From: Anabaena sphaerica FACHB-251
GTDB taxonomy: Bacteria; Cyanobacteriota; Cyanobacteriia; Cyanobacteriales; Nostocaceae
Direction of reading: 5' to 3'
Assembly: GCF_014696825.1 (NCBI RefSeq)
Contig: NZ_JACJQU010000002.1
Coordinates: 434,001-498,000 of the forward strand
Length of the DNA stretch: 64,000 bases
Part shown: piece by piece, positions 18,867 through 28,309 of the stretch
Layout of the letters: every line of letters starts with the position of its first letter
Numbering within the stretch: position 1 is the first letter of the stretch
Program-made: the position numbers and the translations under genes
Notes under the pieces: generated by a model
Told to the model about the DNA's origin: nothing
The model's database searches: none
The model's input: only the letters and a program-made list of their open reading frames with translations

Positions 18867-19522
18867 ATATATGGTGAAACATCCTCACCGCAGTCATCAG
18901 CAAGGTAGGAAAGAGCGCGAAAGCGTAAACCTACTAATTGTTCATAGAGTGGGTTAATTTTGCACATCGGCGGAATGTGAACTATTTTCCGTCCGAATAA
19001 AGTGACATCTCTTTCAAAGGGACACTGGGAAGGAATCATTTTACACAAAAATCTGGCAACTCTGGGATCATGAATTTCCAACCCATCTAACCAGTCCCTC
19101 ATCGGATGAAGTATATCTGGTGGCTGTACAGTAAGGTCTTGTCCTTGTTCTATATCTTCTATGGTGTGACTTAGGACTGTTAGGGCTTTTGTGTCTAGTT
19201 CCAAAACTTGACAAAACCGTTGCAAAATCTCTTCTTCGCTGGCAGAATATATTCCATCTGCGATCGCTACCATCACCGCTGTCCGCAAGAAATTTTCCGC
19301 CGCTGGTGTACCTTTACCCAACACAGCAGCTAATTCCTCTGGTGTAATTATCTCTAAAGAATTCCAGTCAATACCAGGGGCTAATTCATCCTTGGTAATG
19401 CTGTTAATTAACTCCTGTTCTTGGGCATCAAAATTACCATCAGCCCAAGCAATAGTTAGTAGTCCACGTAACCAAACCGCAACTTGTTCGCTACTGTAAG
19501 GGTTTTGAACACCACTTGTCAT
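18863..19522 (-). CDS. TerB-like protein with Mo-dependent nitrogenase C-terminal-type domain
   Basis: A 219-residue cytosolic protein. Residues about 10-130 form a TerB-like helical domain with two acidic motifs (AWADGNFDAQEQEL near 25 and VAIADGIYSASEEEIL near 90) of the kind that can bind metal. Residues about 140-219 match the Mo-nitro_C domain, so named because it occurs at the end of some Mo nitrogenase proteins, with PMRDWLDGLEIHDPRVARF, S-Q-C-P-F-E-R-D and the I-P-P-M-C-K-I-N-P cysteine motif. The function is unknown; the family is widespread in cyanobacteria, including non-fixers. It is divergent from the glutamate-cysteine ligase-like gene. Confidence 0.85.
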   Translation of the reverse strand: MTSGVQNPYSSEQVAVWLRGLLTIAWADGNFDAQEQELINSITKDELAPGIDWNSLEIITPEELAAVLGKGTPAAENFLRTAVMVAIADGIYSASEEEILQRFCQVLELDTKALTVLSHTIEDIEQGQDLTVQPPDILHPMRDWLDGLEIHDPRVARFLCKMIPSQCPFERDVTLFGRKIVHIPPMCKINPLYEQLVGLRFRALSYLADDCGEDVSPYI

Positions 19523-19632
19523 AATAACTCACGCCTCAAGATTTTCTGAATCATTACTAAACTACCTTAATCGTCAGTTTTGCGTTACAATCCCTCTGAC
19601 AAGGATTATTGAGAATTCTTTCTATTTACGAT

Positions 19633-20733
19633 ATGTTTTTTTTCGGGATTGAACATGAAGTTGCTTTCCTTAACCATGAAGGAAAGTTTGCTGATTTCTC
19701 TTGTACAAAATTTGCCGATTTTCAGCAAATAGTTGACAAATTACCTCTATACCCCAATGACTACCCACAATTAAGGGTTGGTGATGCTGGCATTAAAAAG
19801 AAGCGATGGTATATTGAGGGATTTGAAAGATTTGCTGATTCAGAAGAGGTAATCGATTGTCTAGCTAAAGGCATCGAAATCAGAACTACTATACATTCTA
19901 CTATTCAAGGCGCAATTGATGAATTAACAGCAAGTTTTTCTTTACTGCGTGAGGTAGCTGCTAGTTTTGGATTTTCACCTGTTTTAGTAAGCTTTAATCC
20001 CTATACTGGCATTTTTGAACCCCAACCACCATTAAATGATTTTGAAATTCGGCAATTCCAAGCTTACCCAGATGAACAAACTGCTCATATTTACATGGTT
20101 TCCTATGGTCCAGATTTAAATATTTCCATAGCAGATTTACCTAGTGGAGATGTAATTGATATTGGCAAAAAGCTGACTTATTACAGTCCTTTTATTGTTC
20201 CTTTTAGTTACAGTTCTCCTTTTTATAATGGCGGTTTATGGAAAGGTTTGTCAGTCAGGACATTTATCAGAACCGGAAAAAGATCAGCAACATTAGTGTT
20301 TGTAGAAAAACAAGAGCAACTAATTAAAAGTGTCCCTTCATTAACGAAAATTGCCCGCATCCCTGCGGAAGTAGGACGAATCGAATTTAAAGCCTGTGAC
20401 AGTTGTGATGATTTTTCGATTTATGCAGGGTTACTGGCATTATTAAAAGGTCTAGCTTTAGATGAAACTTTAGAGGGTAGAGCTATTATACCTGATGCAG
20501 CTTTGCACCAAATTTCAGCCCAAGCAGGATTTGAAAATGAAGATATTTTTCTGAATGCACATAAGATTTTGCAAGCTGCTGAAGTTGCCCTAAGAAATGA
20601 CCCAGATATTGCATTTTTAGCCCCACTAAAAGTGATTCTGGAACATCGAAAAACCAAATCTCATCAACTAATTGAAATGTTTGAAAATCTAGGTTCAATT
20701 GAAGAAACACTCAAAAGAACTTATGGCAGGTAA
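19633..20733 (+). CDS. GCS2-family glutamate-cysteine ligase-like protein
   Basis: A 366-residue ATP-grasp-related carboxylate-amine ligase of the glutamate-cysteine ligase 2 group. The start MFFFGIEHEVAFLN contains the G-I-E-H-E motif of the active-site beta strand, and R-T-x-I-H-S and the R-I-E-F-K-A-C-D block near residue 255 match family catalytic strands. It would join glutamate to cysteine (glutathione synthesis) or make a related gamma-glutamyl amide; substrate choice cannot be read here. I take ATG 19633; the frame opens at TTG 19609 just after AAGGA. A GGTAATT heptamer array follows its stop. Confidence 0.75.
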   Translation: MFFFGIEHEVAFLNHEGKFADFSCTKFADFQQIVDKLPLYPNDYPQLRVGDAGIKKKRWYIEGFERFADSEEVIDCLAKGIEIRTTIHSTIQGAIDELTASFSLLREVAASFGFSPVLVSFNPYTGIFEPQPPLNDFEIRQFQAYPDEQTAHIYMVSYGPDLNISIADLPSGDVIDIGKKLTYYSPFIVPFSYSSPFYNGGLWKGLSVRTFIRTGKRSATLVFVEKQEQLIKSVPSLTKIARIPAEVGRIEFKACDSCDDFSIYAGLLALLKGLALDETLEGRAIIPDAALHQISAQAGFENEDIFLNAHKILQAAEVALRNDPDIAFLAPLKVILEHRKTKSHQLIEMFENLGSIEETLKRTYGR

Positions 20734-20826
20734 TTGGTAATTGGTAATTGGTAATTGGGTTATTAGCGTCCCCTGCTCCCCTGCTCCCCTACTCCCCTGC
20801 TCCCTTCCCTGTCACCTGTCACCTTG
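20729..20826. repeat. Heptamer and octamer arrays at the ftsI 3' end
   Basis: Four GGTAATT units (20729-20756) are followed by four TCCCCTGC-type octamers (20770-20805) and CTGTCAC units (about 20809-20823). The array overlaps the last 20 codons and the stop of ftsI (minus strand), so it is translated as a Gly/Arg/Glu-rich tail. Confidence 0.85.
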
Positions 20827-22631
20827 TTACTGGGGGCAATCTTTTGCATTGGTATAAGTACCTCTATTACAGATTTAACAATGGGTGCTGCCACCGTTCC
20901 ACCATAGGCATTTTCTCCTTTTGGCTCATCTACAATTGCCAAAACTACATAACGGGGAGCTTCTGCTGGCACAATACCCACAAAGCTAGTAATTCTGGCT
21001 CCGGGAATGTATCCACCGTTAGGACTGGCTTTTTGGGCTGTGCCTGTTTTACCAGCAATACTGTATCCGTTAATTTGTGATGCTTTACCTGAGCCTTTTG
21101 AAACAACAGTTTCCATCATCTCTACTACCTTTTGGGTAGTGGTGCTGGAGAAAATTTGGCGTGGTGTTGGTAGAGTGCGAGAATAGTGAATTTTACCTTG
21201 GCTATCAATCAACCCTTGGACTACGTGTGGTGTTACCAGTTTACCGCCGTTAGCTAAAGCGCCGTGCATTTGTACTAGCTGTAACGGAGTAAGAGAAAAG
21301 CCTTGACCAAAAGAGGTAGTTGCTGGTTCTATAGTTGAGGACAGAAATTCTTCTTGACTTTTGAGACGACCACCGACTTCAAAGGGCAAATCTGTATCAA
21401 CTTTTTGCCCTAGTCCCAGTTTTTCTAACCAGTTGTAATATAGTGTGGGCTTCATTCGTTGGATAATTTGTACCATACCAACGTTGCTAGAAGTTTGTAA
21501 AATTTGAGCAATGTTAAGTCGTCTGTAAGCGTTCCTTTCCGCATTTTTGATCGTGCGGTCAGCAACTTTCATAGTACCTGGGTCATTAAATGTATCATCT
21601 GGTTTGATAGCACCATTTTCCAGAGCGATCGCCACATTCAAAGGCTTAAAAGTTGAACCTGGTTCATAAAGATCCGCGACTGTCCAATTTTTAAACAGTG
21701 AAATATCTGCTTTGGAATATTCATTTCCATTATAGGTAGGCTGAGAAACCAAGGCCAGTAATGAACCATCCGTGGCATCCATAACAATTACCGCCCCGCG
21801 TTTGGCCTGGAACTTTTCTATCTGTTCTTTGAGCGCAGTCCGGGCTGCCCGTTGTAAGCGGTTATCAATAGTCAGCTGTAATTTCAAATCATCAAAATGC
21901 AAAAATCCTTCTGGTGCATGATTTGGCATCAGTGCGCCATTACCAGCCCGACTGAGACGCACCGTTTGTCCAGAGCGTTCTAGCAGCTTCTCCTGACTAT
22001 ATTCAACCCCTGCCTGACCGCGCCGATCAAGGTTAACATAGCCCACTACATTAGCAACCAAATCATCTTGAGGGTAGAAACGGGAATATTTTTGAATGAA
22101 CTCCAAGCCATTCAAGCGGAATGAAATCAAGCGATCGGCAATATTTTCGGAAACACTATTAGCAAGCAGAATCCCACTTTTTTTGCTTTCAAATGTTCTT
22201 ACTAAGTTACCTGCATCTTTATTGAGAATAGGTGCAAGTTGCCGCGCCATCTCCTCATTAGACTTATCAAATAGCTTGGGATGGGCGTACAAAGTATACA
22301 CTGGACGGTCGATGGCTAATATATTGTTATTGCGATCAACCACTGGACGACGGGGCATAAAAGGACGCAAGTTCACCATTTGCTGGTTTCTTGCCTTTTG
22401 AGCAAGTTTTGAACCCTCGATAATTTGCAGGCGATACAAATTGAAAGCCAACCCCACTCCAGCAGCAAGGAGGATACCCCAAACTATCAACAGTCGAGAC
22501 TTAAGATTTGGCGCTTGAGCTTGAGTTTTAGAAGAACCATTCCCAACAGCTTGTTTGGAAAACTTCCGCTGCCTTGTGAATTCTAAATTCTGCAAATTTC
22601 TTAATTTCGTTCTGCTGGGTGACTTCTGCAT
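20763..22631 (-). CDS. ftsI: Peptidoglycan D,D-transpeptidase FtsI (PBP3)
   Basis: A class B penicillin-binding protein that cross-links septal peptidoglycan together with FtsW. The 622-residue protein has a basic cytoplasmic tail, a membrane helix (about 45-64), a PBP dimerisation domain (85-235) and a transpeptidase domain with S-T-F-K (326-329), S-S-N (381-383) and K-T-G-T (528-531). The first serine is the acyl-enzyme residue. The last 18 residues (from T605) are repeat-derived and unlike the family. The likely ftsL lies upstream on the same strand, 316 bp away, the usual cyanobacterial neighbour. A 107-bp repeat lies in that gap. Confidence 0.95.
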   Translation of the reverse strand: MQKSPSRTKLRNLQNLEFTRQRKFSKQAVGNGSSKTQAQAPNLKSRLLIVWGILLAAGVGLAFNLYRLQIIEGSKLAQKARNQQMVNLRPFMPRRPVVDRNNNILAIDRPVYTLYAHPKLFDKSNEEMARQLAPILNKDAGNLVRTFESKKSGILLANSVSENIADRLISFRLNGLEFIQKYSRFYPQDDLVANVVGYVNLDRRGQAGVEYSQEKLLERSGQTVRLSRAGNGALMPNHAPEGFLHFDDLKLQLTIDNRLQRAARTALKEQIEKFQAKRGAVIVMDATDGSLLALVSQPTYNGNEYSKADISLFKNWTVADLYEPGSTFKPLNVAIALENGAIKPDDTFNDPGTMKVADRTIKNAERNAYRRLNIAQILQTSSNVGMVQIIQRMKPTLYYNWLEKLGLGQKVDTDLPFEVGGRLKSQEEFLSSTIEPATTSFGQGFSLTPLQLVQMHGALANGGKLVTPHVVQGLIDSQGKIHYSRTLPTPRQIFSSTTTQKVVEMMETVVSKGSGKASQINGYSIAGKTGTAQKASPNGGYIPGARITSFVGIVPAEAPRYVVLAIVDEPKGENAYGGTVAAPIVKSVIEVLIPMQKIAPSNKVTGDREGSRGVGEQGSRGR

Positions 22632-22665
22632 TGGAGTTGTCCTGTGTCAGTTGTTGGTTGTCAGT

Positions 22666-22702
22666 GGCAAAAGGCAAGAGGCAAGAGGCAAAAGGCAGAG
22701 GG
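22666..22702. repeat. GGCAAAA/GGCAAGA heptamer array
   Basis: Five or so units of GGCAARA upstream of ftsI, next to the 107-bp element. Part of the same family of short tandem repeats seen in other gaps of this window. Confidence 0.7.
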
Positions 22703-22743
22703 TAATACATTATTATAAATATCCGTTATATAAAACCTACTAT

Positions 22744-22850
22744 CTCGTTCCCCGTCTCTGACTGGGAATGCTATTACAGAGGCTCTGCCTCTACTGTCAT
22801 TGAAGGCAGAGCCTTCTAGAACTTATTCCCATACAGAGCATGGGAACAAG
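22744..22850. repeat. 107-bp dispersed element, copy A
   Basis: The element is bounded by CTCGTTCCC (22744-22752) and GGGAACAAG (22842-22850), near-perfect inverted termini. Internal palindromes include AGAGGCTCTGCCTCT and AGGCAGAGCC. It aligns over its whole length, with about two dozen mismatches and no gaps, with 60472-60578; 43992-44099 is a reverse-orientation relative. It lacks coding capacity and probably folds into a cloverleaf-like single strand. Likely a MITE or REP-type element. Confidence 0.8.
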
Positions 22851-22947
22851 AAGAATGAAACCCAGTTTTTATAAGGCTTTTACGTTAAGTTGACACCAAA
22901 GCCCCATCTTCCTGTTCCCTGTTAAGAGTTCCCCACAACTGTTGATT

Positions 22948-23616
22948 TTAATATCCCAGTGGCGAGGAAGTTTGGGGCTGCGCTTCTGAATTGGAAATTG
23001 TAGTTGAGGATGCTGAACCAGGACTATGGGATGTCGGTGGCAAGAAAATTGTCCCCCCTGGAGTTGGTGATACCAGTCCTGCTCCTGGTTCTTCTGCCTC
23101 TTGGGCCATTTTACTGGTCAGTGTTGCATTGGTTGTCGTCAACTGACGCTCATGACGTTGTAGACTTTGTAGCGTGCGGTAGGCTTGACTCCAAAGCTCT
23201 TGGGAATAGACAGTCCAACCATAAACCACTAGTGTTGCAGCCACAAACAAAAATGCCGTAACTGACGAATAACGATAGACAGTGTGCAAGCGTAGCAACC
23301 ACATAGGTGCAGCCCCAGCAGTAGACATCATGGGTAGATGTTCATTAGACTGCCTGTGAATGTTTGAGGATGTTTGTTGTCCAGACTTTTTCTCTAAGGT
23401 CGATATTACTGCCTCATTGACCAGGGAATTTGATAAATTTGTGGTGGAATTACGTTCTCTTCTAGGGCGCACTACTGTGGATGCACTGGCCGGTATAGAG
23501 GTGGTTTGCATATTTGTTAACAGCTTCCTAGAGCGTTGCTGATCCAGCGTTGGGGCAGAATTTCGCCTGAACCAAGAACTTTTTGTAGAAACAACTGATT
23601 TGCGGGCAACAGCCAT
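22948..23616 (-). CDS. Putative FtsL-type division protein
   Basis: A 222-residue bitopic protein with a long polar N-terminal region (1-105), one membrane helix (about 112-134, SSVTAFLFVAATLVVYGWTV) and a short coiled-coil-like periplasmic helix (135-170, LWSQAYRTLQSLQRHERQL) followed by a Pro/Ser-rich tail. This topology, and its place immediately upstream of ftsI on the same strand, matches the poorly conserved cyanobacterial FtsL, which would bridge FtsQ/FtsB-like partners to FtsWI. There is no sequence signature strong enough to prove it; position carries the argument. Confidence 0.6.
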   Translation of the reverse strand: MAVARKSVVSTKSSWFRRNSAPTLDQQRSRKLLTNMQTTSIPASASTVVRPRRERNSTTNLSNSLVNEAVISTLEKKSGQQTSSNIHRQSNEHLPMMSTAGAAPMWLLRLHTVYRYSSVTAFLFVAATLVVYGWTVYSQELWSQAYRTLQSLQRHERQLTTTNATLTSKMAQEAEEPGAGLVSPTPGGTIFLPPTSHSPGSASSTTISNSEAQPQTSSPLGY

Positions 23617-23653
23617 AATTGTGGGAAATGATAGATATTGTATTTAAGGTTAA

Positions 23654-23763
23654 TAAGTAGAAAGGCGCGAAAAAACCGAAGTATGTAACAAAAAGTAAAG
23701 TTGTCTAAACACCTCTTGCCTCCTGCCTTGTCATAACGACAATTTTGAATGCCGACCTACTTA
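23654..23763. repeat. Dispersed terminal-inverted-repeat element, copy 2 (110 bp)
   Basis: Ends are TAAGTAG (23654-23660) and GCCGACCTACTTA (23751-23763). In reverse complement it shares with 8982-9111 the ordered blocks TTGTCGTTATGACAAGGCAG, AACTTTAC, TTACATAC and CGGTTTTTTCG. It is about 20 bp shorter, mainly in the purine-rich centre. The remaining gap to 24034 shows nothing I recognise. Confidence 0.7.
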
Positions 23764-24034
23764 TCTAAAATTATGGCAATGTGTAGCGATCAGAAGCAAT
23801 ACCTAACGCCAACTCCCCACCATCTTGCCACCACTGTAATAAAAGCAACTTTGGTTACTTAATATTCAGGCAGCAGGGGAAGCAGCAATCATGGGTGATT
23901 TGCCAAATATCGATTAAAACCAAACATCCATTTGAAATTTCTAATCTCAAAGATTTAACAAAAATCAACAAATAAGCTATCGTATTCAACAGGCGCAATC
24001 TTTTAGTATGGCCTTTATTGGTGAAAGAGGAGTT

Positions 24035-24280
24035 ATGAAAACAAAAATCTTTGGTTTGGCTCTCATGTTAAGTCTGGCTACCATGCTCGGAGCTTGTGAA
24101 GGTGGTGGTGAGCCTGCTGGTACTTCTACTACTACTCCGGCTGCACCAGCAGCGGGTGAGCCAACTGACACTGGTACTACCCCTGCTGCGGCTACTACAC
24201 CACCAGAAGCGACCCCTGCTGCGACCCCTGCTGCGACCCCTGCTGCGACCCCTACTGCTACTCCGACTAAGACTCCCTAA
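24035..24280 (+). CDS. Small lipoprotein with a threonine/proline-rich tail
   Basis: An 81-residue exported lipoprotein. Residues 1-21 form a signal peptide with lipobox L-G-A-C, and the mature protein is Gly/Thr/Pro/Ala-rich and probably disordered. The tail contains a tandem ATPA repeat encoded by four 12-bp units at about 24210-24257, which can change length by slippage. A strong AGAGGAG (24025-24031) sits at good distance before ATG 24035; the upstream in-frame ATG at 24008 lacks one and would spoil the signal peptide. Function unknown. A hairpin follows the stop. Confidence 0.75.
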   Translation: MKTKIFGLALMLSLATMLGACEGGGEPAGTSTTTPAAPAAGEPTDTGTTPAAATTPPEATPAATPAATPAATPTATPTKTP

Positions 24281-24289
24281 TCTATTTAG

Positions 24290-24316
24290 GATAGCGATAC
24301 TCACTACATCGCTATC
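24290..24316 (+). terminator. Hairpin after the lipoprotein gene
   Basis: GATAGCGAT and ATCGCTATC form 9-bp perfect arms around a 9-base loop, 10 bp after the stop codon. Probable terminator, although no long T-run follows. Confidence 0.55.
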
Positions 24317-24408
24317 ACATAATTTGATCAGGCATCAACTCCAAGCAGCAGTCCTCTGAGAACGGGAATAATAATTAAATAGCCTTCTTGGCAGGACAAT
24401 GAGACCTA

Positions 24409-24451
24409 AAGCGGAGCGAATCGACTCTGATCAAATCGAATCGCTCCGCTT
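24409..24451. repeat. 16-bp-arm hairpin
   Basis: Left arm 24409-24424 (AAGCGGAGCGAATCGA) and right arm 24436-24451 pair at 15 of 16 positions around an 11-base loop. A T-rich stretch begins 13 bases later. It may be a second terminator or a small RNA element between the lipoprotein and GST genes. Otherwise the 281 bp gap shows no gene. Confidence 0.65.
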
Positions 24452-24561
24452 GTGGTTTTGACAGATTGTTTTTAGAAGAAGAAAACCAGTTTATACCGTA
24501 TCTCAGTCTCCATATATTAATTTAAGCTAACAAACAACTGCCCCACTGGGAAAGTAGCTTT

Positions 24562-25233
24562 ATGTTGCTACTGCAATTTAGTACATCTCATTATTGTCGC
24601 AAAGCCCGTCTGGCGCTAGGTTATAAGCGAATTGATTACAAGGTAGAAAATCTGAATCCTGGCTTGCACATCCTCAAAGTGAAGCCATTAACCGGTTTAA
24701 CGACCTTGCCTGTTTTGTTGCCCCAAATCGAGGGACAACCGCAAGCGATTGGCGACTCTACCCAAATTTTAAAATTCTTAGAATCTTATCAACCAGAACC
24801 TTCATTATTTTTAACCAGCCAGGAACAGCAAACTGAGGCTTTGATGCTCGAAGACTGGTTAGATGAAAGCATTGGTACGGCAACAAGGTTTGTATATTAT
24901 CACTTTCGTGCTGGTGAAGGCAAACAAATCGATCCCTCATTATCCAGTCAGATAGTGATTGGTGTAGTCAGGAAACAGTATGGTATCAACAATGCTAATG
25001 TAGAATTAGCTACTAACAGGTTAGTAATTGCTTTGACAGAATTATCTAACCGCTGGCAAAAAAGTGACTATTTAGTGGGTGAACGTTTAAGCGTGGCAGA
25101 TATTAGCGCAGCTGCCTTGCTGAGTCCCTTAGCACTTATTCCTCAATACCGTCAGAGATATTCTTGGTTGTTTGAGCGCATTGTGCAGATTCATCAATTG
25201 TGTGGTGAAGCACTACCACCAGGACTAAACTGA
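24562..25233 (+). CDS. Glutathione S-transferase family protein
   Basis: A 223-residue cytosolic protein with the GST fold. It has an N-terminal thioredoxin-like domain (1-78) beginning LLLQFSTSHYCRKARLAL and containing the T-L-P-V-L turn with its cis-proline and the G-D-S-T-Q-I glutathione-binding segment, then an all-helical C-terminal domain with V-G-E-R-L-S-V-A-D-I near 175. A serine-rich start with a Cys at residue 12 suggests Ser- or Cys-type chemistry. The substrate is unknown. A short membrane-anchored protein gene follows after a repeat. Confidence 0.88.
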   Translation: MLLLQFSTSHYCRKARLALGYKRIDYKVENLNPGLHILKVKPLTGLTTLPVLLPQIEGQPQAIGDSTQILKFLESYQPEPSLFLTSQEQQTEALMLEDWLDESIGTATRFVYYHFRAGEGKQIDPSLSSQIVIGVVRKQYGINNANVELATNRLVIALTELSNRWQKSDYLVGERLSVADISAAALLSPLALIPQYRQRYSWLFERIVQIHQLCGEALPPGLN

Positions 25234-25267
25234 GATGGGGAGCAGGGGAGCAGGAGAGCAGGGGAGA

Positions 25268-25591
25268 ATGAAAAAACGAAAAGTAATATTATTGACGATT
25301 TTGAGTATTAGTACCGTTATTTTAGTGGTGGTTGGTAGCTATTGGGGAACAAAGGTGATGGCATTACCCCCAGTGGAGGATATACCAGAGGAGATATTGC
25401 GGACAGAGATGATTACGATCGCGCGATCGCCCATTGATGGTAAACCCTTAACTGCTGCTGAATACGCAGAACTACAAGCACATCTGCAAACGAGTCCCCC
25501 ACCAAAACTCAATGCTCAAATCCGAGAACAAGTGTTCCTGCTAAAGTTACGTAAAGCATTACTACAGATTTTTCCGTTTTTAGGTATTTAG
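25268..25591 (+). CDS. Small membrane-anchored cyanobacterial protein
   Basis: A 107-residue protein with an N-terminal membrane helix (about 6-28, VILLTILSISTVILVVVGSYW) and a soluble C-terminal region with conserved-looking PVEDIPEEILRTEMITIARSPIDGKPLT, typical of a cyanobacterial hypothetical family. The frame is open from 25235, but that N terminus is translated repeat (25234-25267), so ATG 25268, preceded by GGGGAGA, is preferred. The gene follows the GST gene by 34 bp on the same strand and may be co-transcribed. Function unknown. Confidence 0.7.
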   Translation: MKKRKVILLTILSISTVILVVVGSYWGTKVMALPPVEDIPEEILRTEMITIARSPIDGKPLTAAEYAELQAHLQTSPPPKLNAQIREQVFLLKLRKALLQIFPFLGI

Positions 25592-25676
25592 AAGGTAGAA
25601 GAGGCAAGGGGGACAGAGGAGCAGAGTCGCAGAGGGAGAGAAATATTGTCTTTCTTTCTCTTGCCTTTTGCCTTTT

Positions 25677-25729
25677 CCCAGTTCCCAATCCCCAGTCCCC
25701 AATCCCCAGTCCCCAATCTCTATTCCCCA
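25677..25729. repeat. CCCCAGT/CCCCAAT heptamer array
   Basis: Six to seven heptamers upstream of glgB. The gap of 257 bp holds this array and an AT-rich presumptive glgB promoter region (25760-25848); no further gene is seen. Confidence 0.75.
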
Positions 25730-25848
25730 ATAAGATACATTCTGATGTAGGATAACCGTGACGACAAAAATGCAAATAAATGTAAAGAATATATATAGTT
25801 CTTAAAAACTCAATTTAGTTAATCACCTTATTTAACGTAGGTAGCTTC

Positions 25849-28140
25849 ATGTCCATCAGCACGATCGCTCCTGAGCAGGTTAATCGCATCATTTGGAATC
25901 AGCATCATGATCCGTTTGAAGTGCTTGGTTCACATCTCATAGAACGGGAAGGTAAGAAAGTCTGGGCTGTGCGCGCCTACCTACCAAATGCCAGCGCAGC
26001 ATGGGTAGTAGTTCCTGAAGAACGCAAAGAATACCCCATGATGACGGTGCATGATCCCCACTTTTTTGAATGCATCATAGAAACAGCAGAACTTAACAAC
26101 TATCAATTGCGGATTAAAGAAGGGGAACACGAGCGCGTCACTTATGATCCTTACGCCTTCCGTTCTCCTGGAGTAACTGATTTTGACTTACACTTGTTCG
26201 CAGAAGGAAATCATCACCGCATTTATGAGAAACTGGGAGCGCACCTCACAGAAGTAGACGGTGTCAAAGGTGTTTATTTTGCGGTTTGGGCCCCTAATGC
26301 TCGCAACGTTTCTCTTTTAGGAGATTTTAACCTTTGGGATGGACGCAAACACCAGATGCGGAAAGGACATACCGGCGTTTGGGAATTATTTATCCCAGAA
26401 ATCGGTGTGGGAGAGCATTACAAATATGAGATCAAAAATTTTGAAGGACACATTTACGAAAAATCCGATCCCTACGGTTTCCAGCAAGAACCACGTCCCA
26501 AAACAGCATCTATTGTCACCGACTTAACAACTTATAGTTGGAACGATGAAAATTGGATGGAAACAAGGAGACACACCGACCCCCTCACCCAACCAATTTC
26601 CGTTTATGAAGTCCATTTAGGTTCTTGGTTACACGCTGCTAGTGAAGAACCAGCTAAATTACCCAACGGGGAGACGGAACCAGTCGTCATCGTTTCTGAA
26701 CTTAAAACCGGTGCGCGTTTTCTAACATATCGGGAATTAGCTGCCAAACTAATCCCCTATGTCAAAGACTTGGGATATACCCATATAGAATTGCTACCCA
26801 TTGCCGAGCATCCCTTTGATGGTTCTTGGGGTTATCAAGTCACAGGTTACTATGCTCCTACTTCCCGCTTTGGCAGCCCTGAAGACTTCATGTATTTTGT
26901 TGACCAATGTCACGAACATGGCATTGGTGTACTGGTAGATTGGGTTCCGGGTCACTTCCCCAAAGATGGACATGGTTTAGCTTTCTTTGATGGTACTCAC
27001 CTTTATGAACACGCTGACCCCCGCAAAGGCGAACATAAGGAATGGGGAACTTTAGTATTTAACTATTCCCGTAACGAAGTTAGGAATTTCTTAGTAGCTA
27101 ATGCTCTGTTCTGGTTTGATAAATACCACATTGACGGAATTCGTGTTGATGCGGTAGCTTCCATGCTCTACAACGACTATTGTCGTGAAGCAGGGGAATG
27201 GTTGCCTAATCAGTATGGTGGTAGAGAAAATTTAGAAGCTGCGGATTTTTTACGTCAAGTAAATCACAACATCTTTAGTTATTTTCCCGGTGTGCTTTCC
27301 ATTGCGGAAGAGTCTACTTCTTGGCCTATGGTATCTTGGCCTACCTATACAGGTGGTCTAGGATTTAACCTGAAGTGGAACATGGGTTGGATGCACGATA
27401 TGTTGGACTACTTCAGCATGGACCCTTGGTTCCGTCAATTCCATCAAAACAATGTGACTTTTAGTATGTGGTATAACCACAGCGAAAACTTCATGTTGGC
27501 ATTGTCTCATGATGAAGTTGTACATGGTAAGAGCAATATCATCGGAAAAATGCCCGGTGATAAATGGCAGAAGTTAGCTAACGTCCGGGCTTTATTCGCT
27601 TATATGTTTACTCACCCTGGTAAGAAAACCATGTTTATGAGCATGGAGTTTGGCCAGTGGAGTGAGTGGAATGTTTGGGCAGATTTGGAATGGCAACTAC
27701 ATGAGTTTGAACCACATCAACAGTTAAAAGCCTTTTTCAAAGATATTAACCATATTTACCGTTCTGAACCTGCTTTGTATACTCAGGATTTTGCGCGGGA
27801 AGGATTTGAATGGATTGATTGTAGCGATAACCGTCACAGTGTAGTTGCTTTTGTCCGTCGTGCTAAGGATTCTGATGAATTCTTGATTGTGGTTTGTAAT
27901 TTTACACCTCAACCTCATTCTCATTATCGCATCGGTGTACCTGAGAAGGGATTTTATACTGAGTTGTTCAATAGTGATGCTCGTCAGTATGGCGGTAGCA
28001 ATATGGGCAATTTAGGCGGTAAATGGACTGATGATTGGTCTTTGCATAATCGTCCTTATTCGCTGGATTTGTGTTTACCACCTTTGGGGGTTTTGATTCT
28101 CAAGTTGGATAAAGTGAAGATGGCTGAGGTGATGAAGTAA
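25849..28140 (+). CDS. glgB: 1,4-alpha-glucan branching enzyme
   Basis: GlgB cuts alpha-1,4-glucan chains and re-attaches them through alpha-1,6 bonds, creating branches in glycogen. The 763-residue protein has two N-terminal carbohydrate-binding modules (about 1-250), the GH13 barrel (about 280-620) with nucleophile D434 (IRVDAV), acid/base E487 (SIAEES) and D555 ([10 protein letters not shown]), and a beta-sandwich C terminus. The three catalytic residues lie at the usual spacing. It is complete, monocistronic and followed by a hairpin terminator. Confidence 0.97.
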   Translation: MSISTIAPEQVNRIIWNQHHDPFEVLGSHLIEREGKKVWAVRAYLPNASAAWVVVPEERKEYPMMTVHDPHFFECIIETAELNNYQLRIKEGEHERVTYDPYAFRSPGVTDFDLHLFAEGNHHRIYEKLGAHLTEVDGVKGVYFAVWAPNARNVSLLGDFNLWDGRKHQMRKGHTGVWELFIPEIGVGEHYKYEIKNFEGHIYEKSDPYGFQQEPRPKTASIVTDLTTYSWNDENWMETRRHTDPLTQPISVYEVHLGSWLHAASEEPAKLPNGETEPVVIVSELKTGARFLTYRELAAKLIPYVKDLGYTHIELLPIAEHPFDGSWGYQVTGYYAPTSRFGSPEDFMYFVDQCHEHGIGVLVDWVPGHFPKDGHGLAFFDGTHLYEHADPRKGEHKEWGTLVFNYSRNEVRNFLVANALFWFDKYHIDGIRVDAVASMLYNDYCREAGEWLPNQYGGRENLEAADFLRQVNHNIFSYFPGVLSIAEESTSWPMVSWPTYTGGLGFNLKWNMGWMHDMLDYFSMDPWFRQFHQNNVTFSMWYNHSENFMLALSHDEVVHGKSNIIGKMPGDKWQKLANVRALFAYMFTHPGKKTMFMSMEFGQWSEWNVWADLEWQLHEFEPHQQLKAFFKDINHIYRSEPALYTQDFAREGFEWIDCSDNRHSVVAFVRRAKDSDEFLIVVCNFTPQPHSHYRIGVPEKGFYTELFNSDARQYGGSNMGNLGGKWTDDWSLHNRPYSLDLCLPPLGVLILKLDKVKMAEVMK

Positions 28141-28176
28141 GGGTTTAATTTATTCCGATAAATTGGGAATTTGTAG

Positions 28177-28208
28177 GGACACAGCAATGCTGTGTCCTTA
28201 TTTTTATT
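28177..28208 (+). terminator. glgB terminator
   Basis: GGACACAG-CAATG-CTGTGTCC hairpin (28177-28197) with 8-bp perfect arms, extendable to 10 bp, directly followed by a T-rich run. It starts 37 bp after the glgB stop. A classical Rho-independent shape. Confidence 0.75.
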
Positions 28209-28309
28209 GTCTTATAGCGTAGCGTTGCGTAGCCATATCAGGATATCCAGGATTTGAAGATTTACAGGATTTTGGTTGGTAGAATATTATTTATAGTTAT
28301 TAATTATTT

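Noticed and set aside
20763-20820. Gly/Ser/Arg-rich FtsI tail resembling the RGSGR heterocyst inhibitor peptide
   Set aside because: The exact RGSGR pentapeptide is not present; the tail is a translation of intergenic repeats.
24068-24359. Two Arg/Ser- or Leu-rich frames overlapping the lipoprotein gene
   Set aside because: Both are shadows of the 12-bp repeat in other frames; the lipoprotein frame has a signal peptide and a strong RBS.
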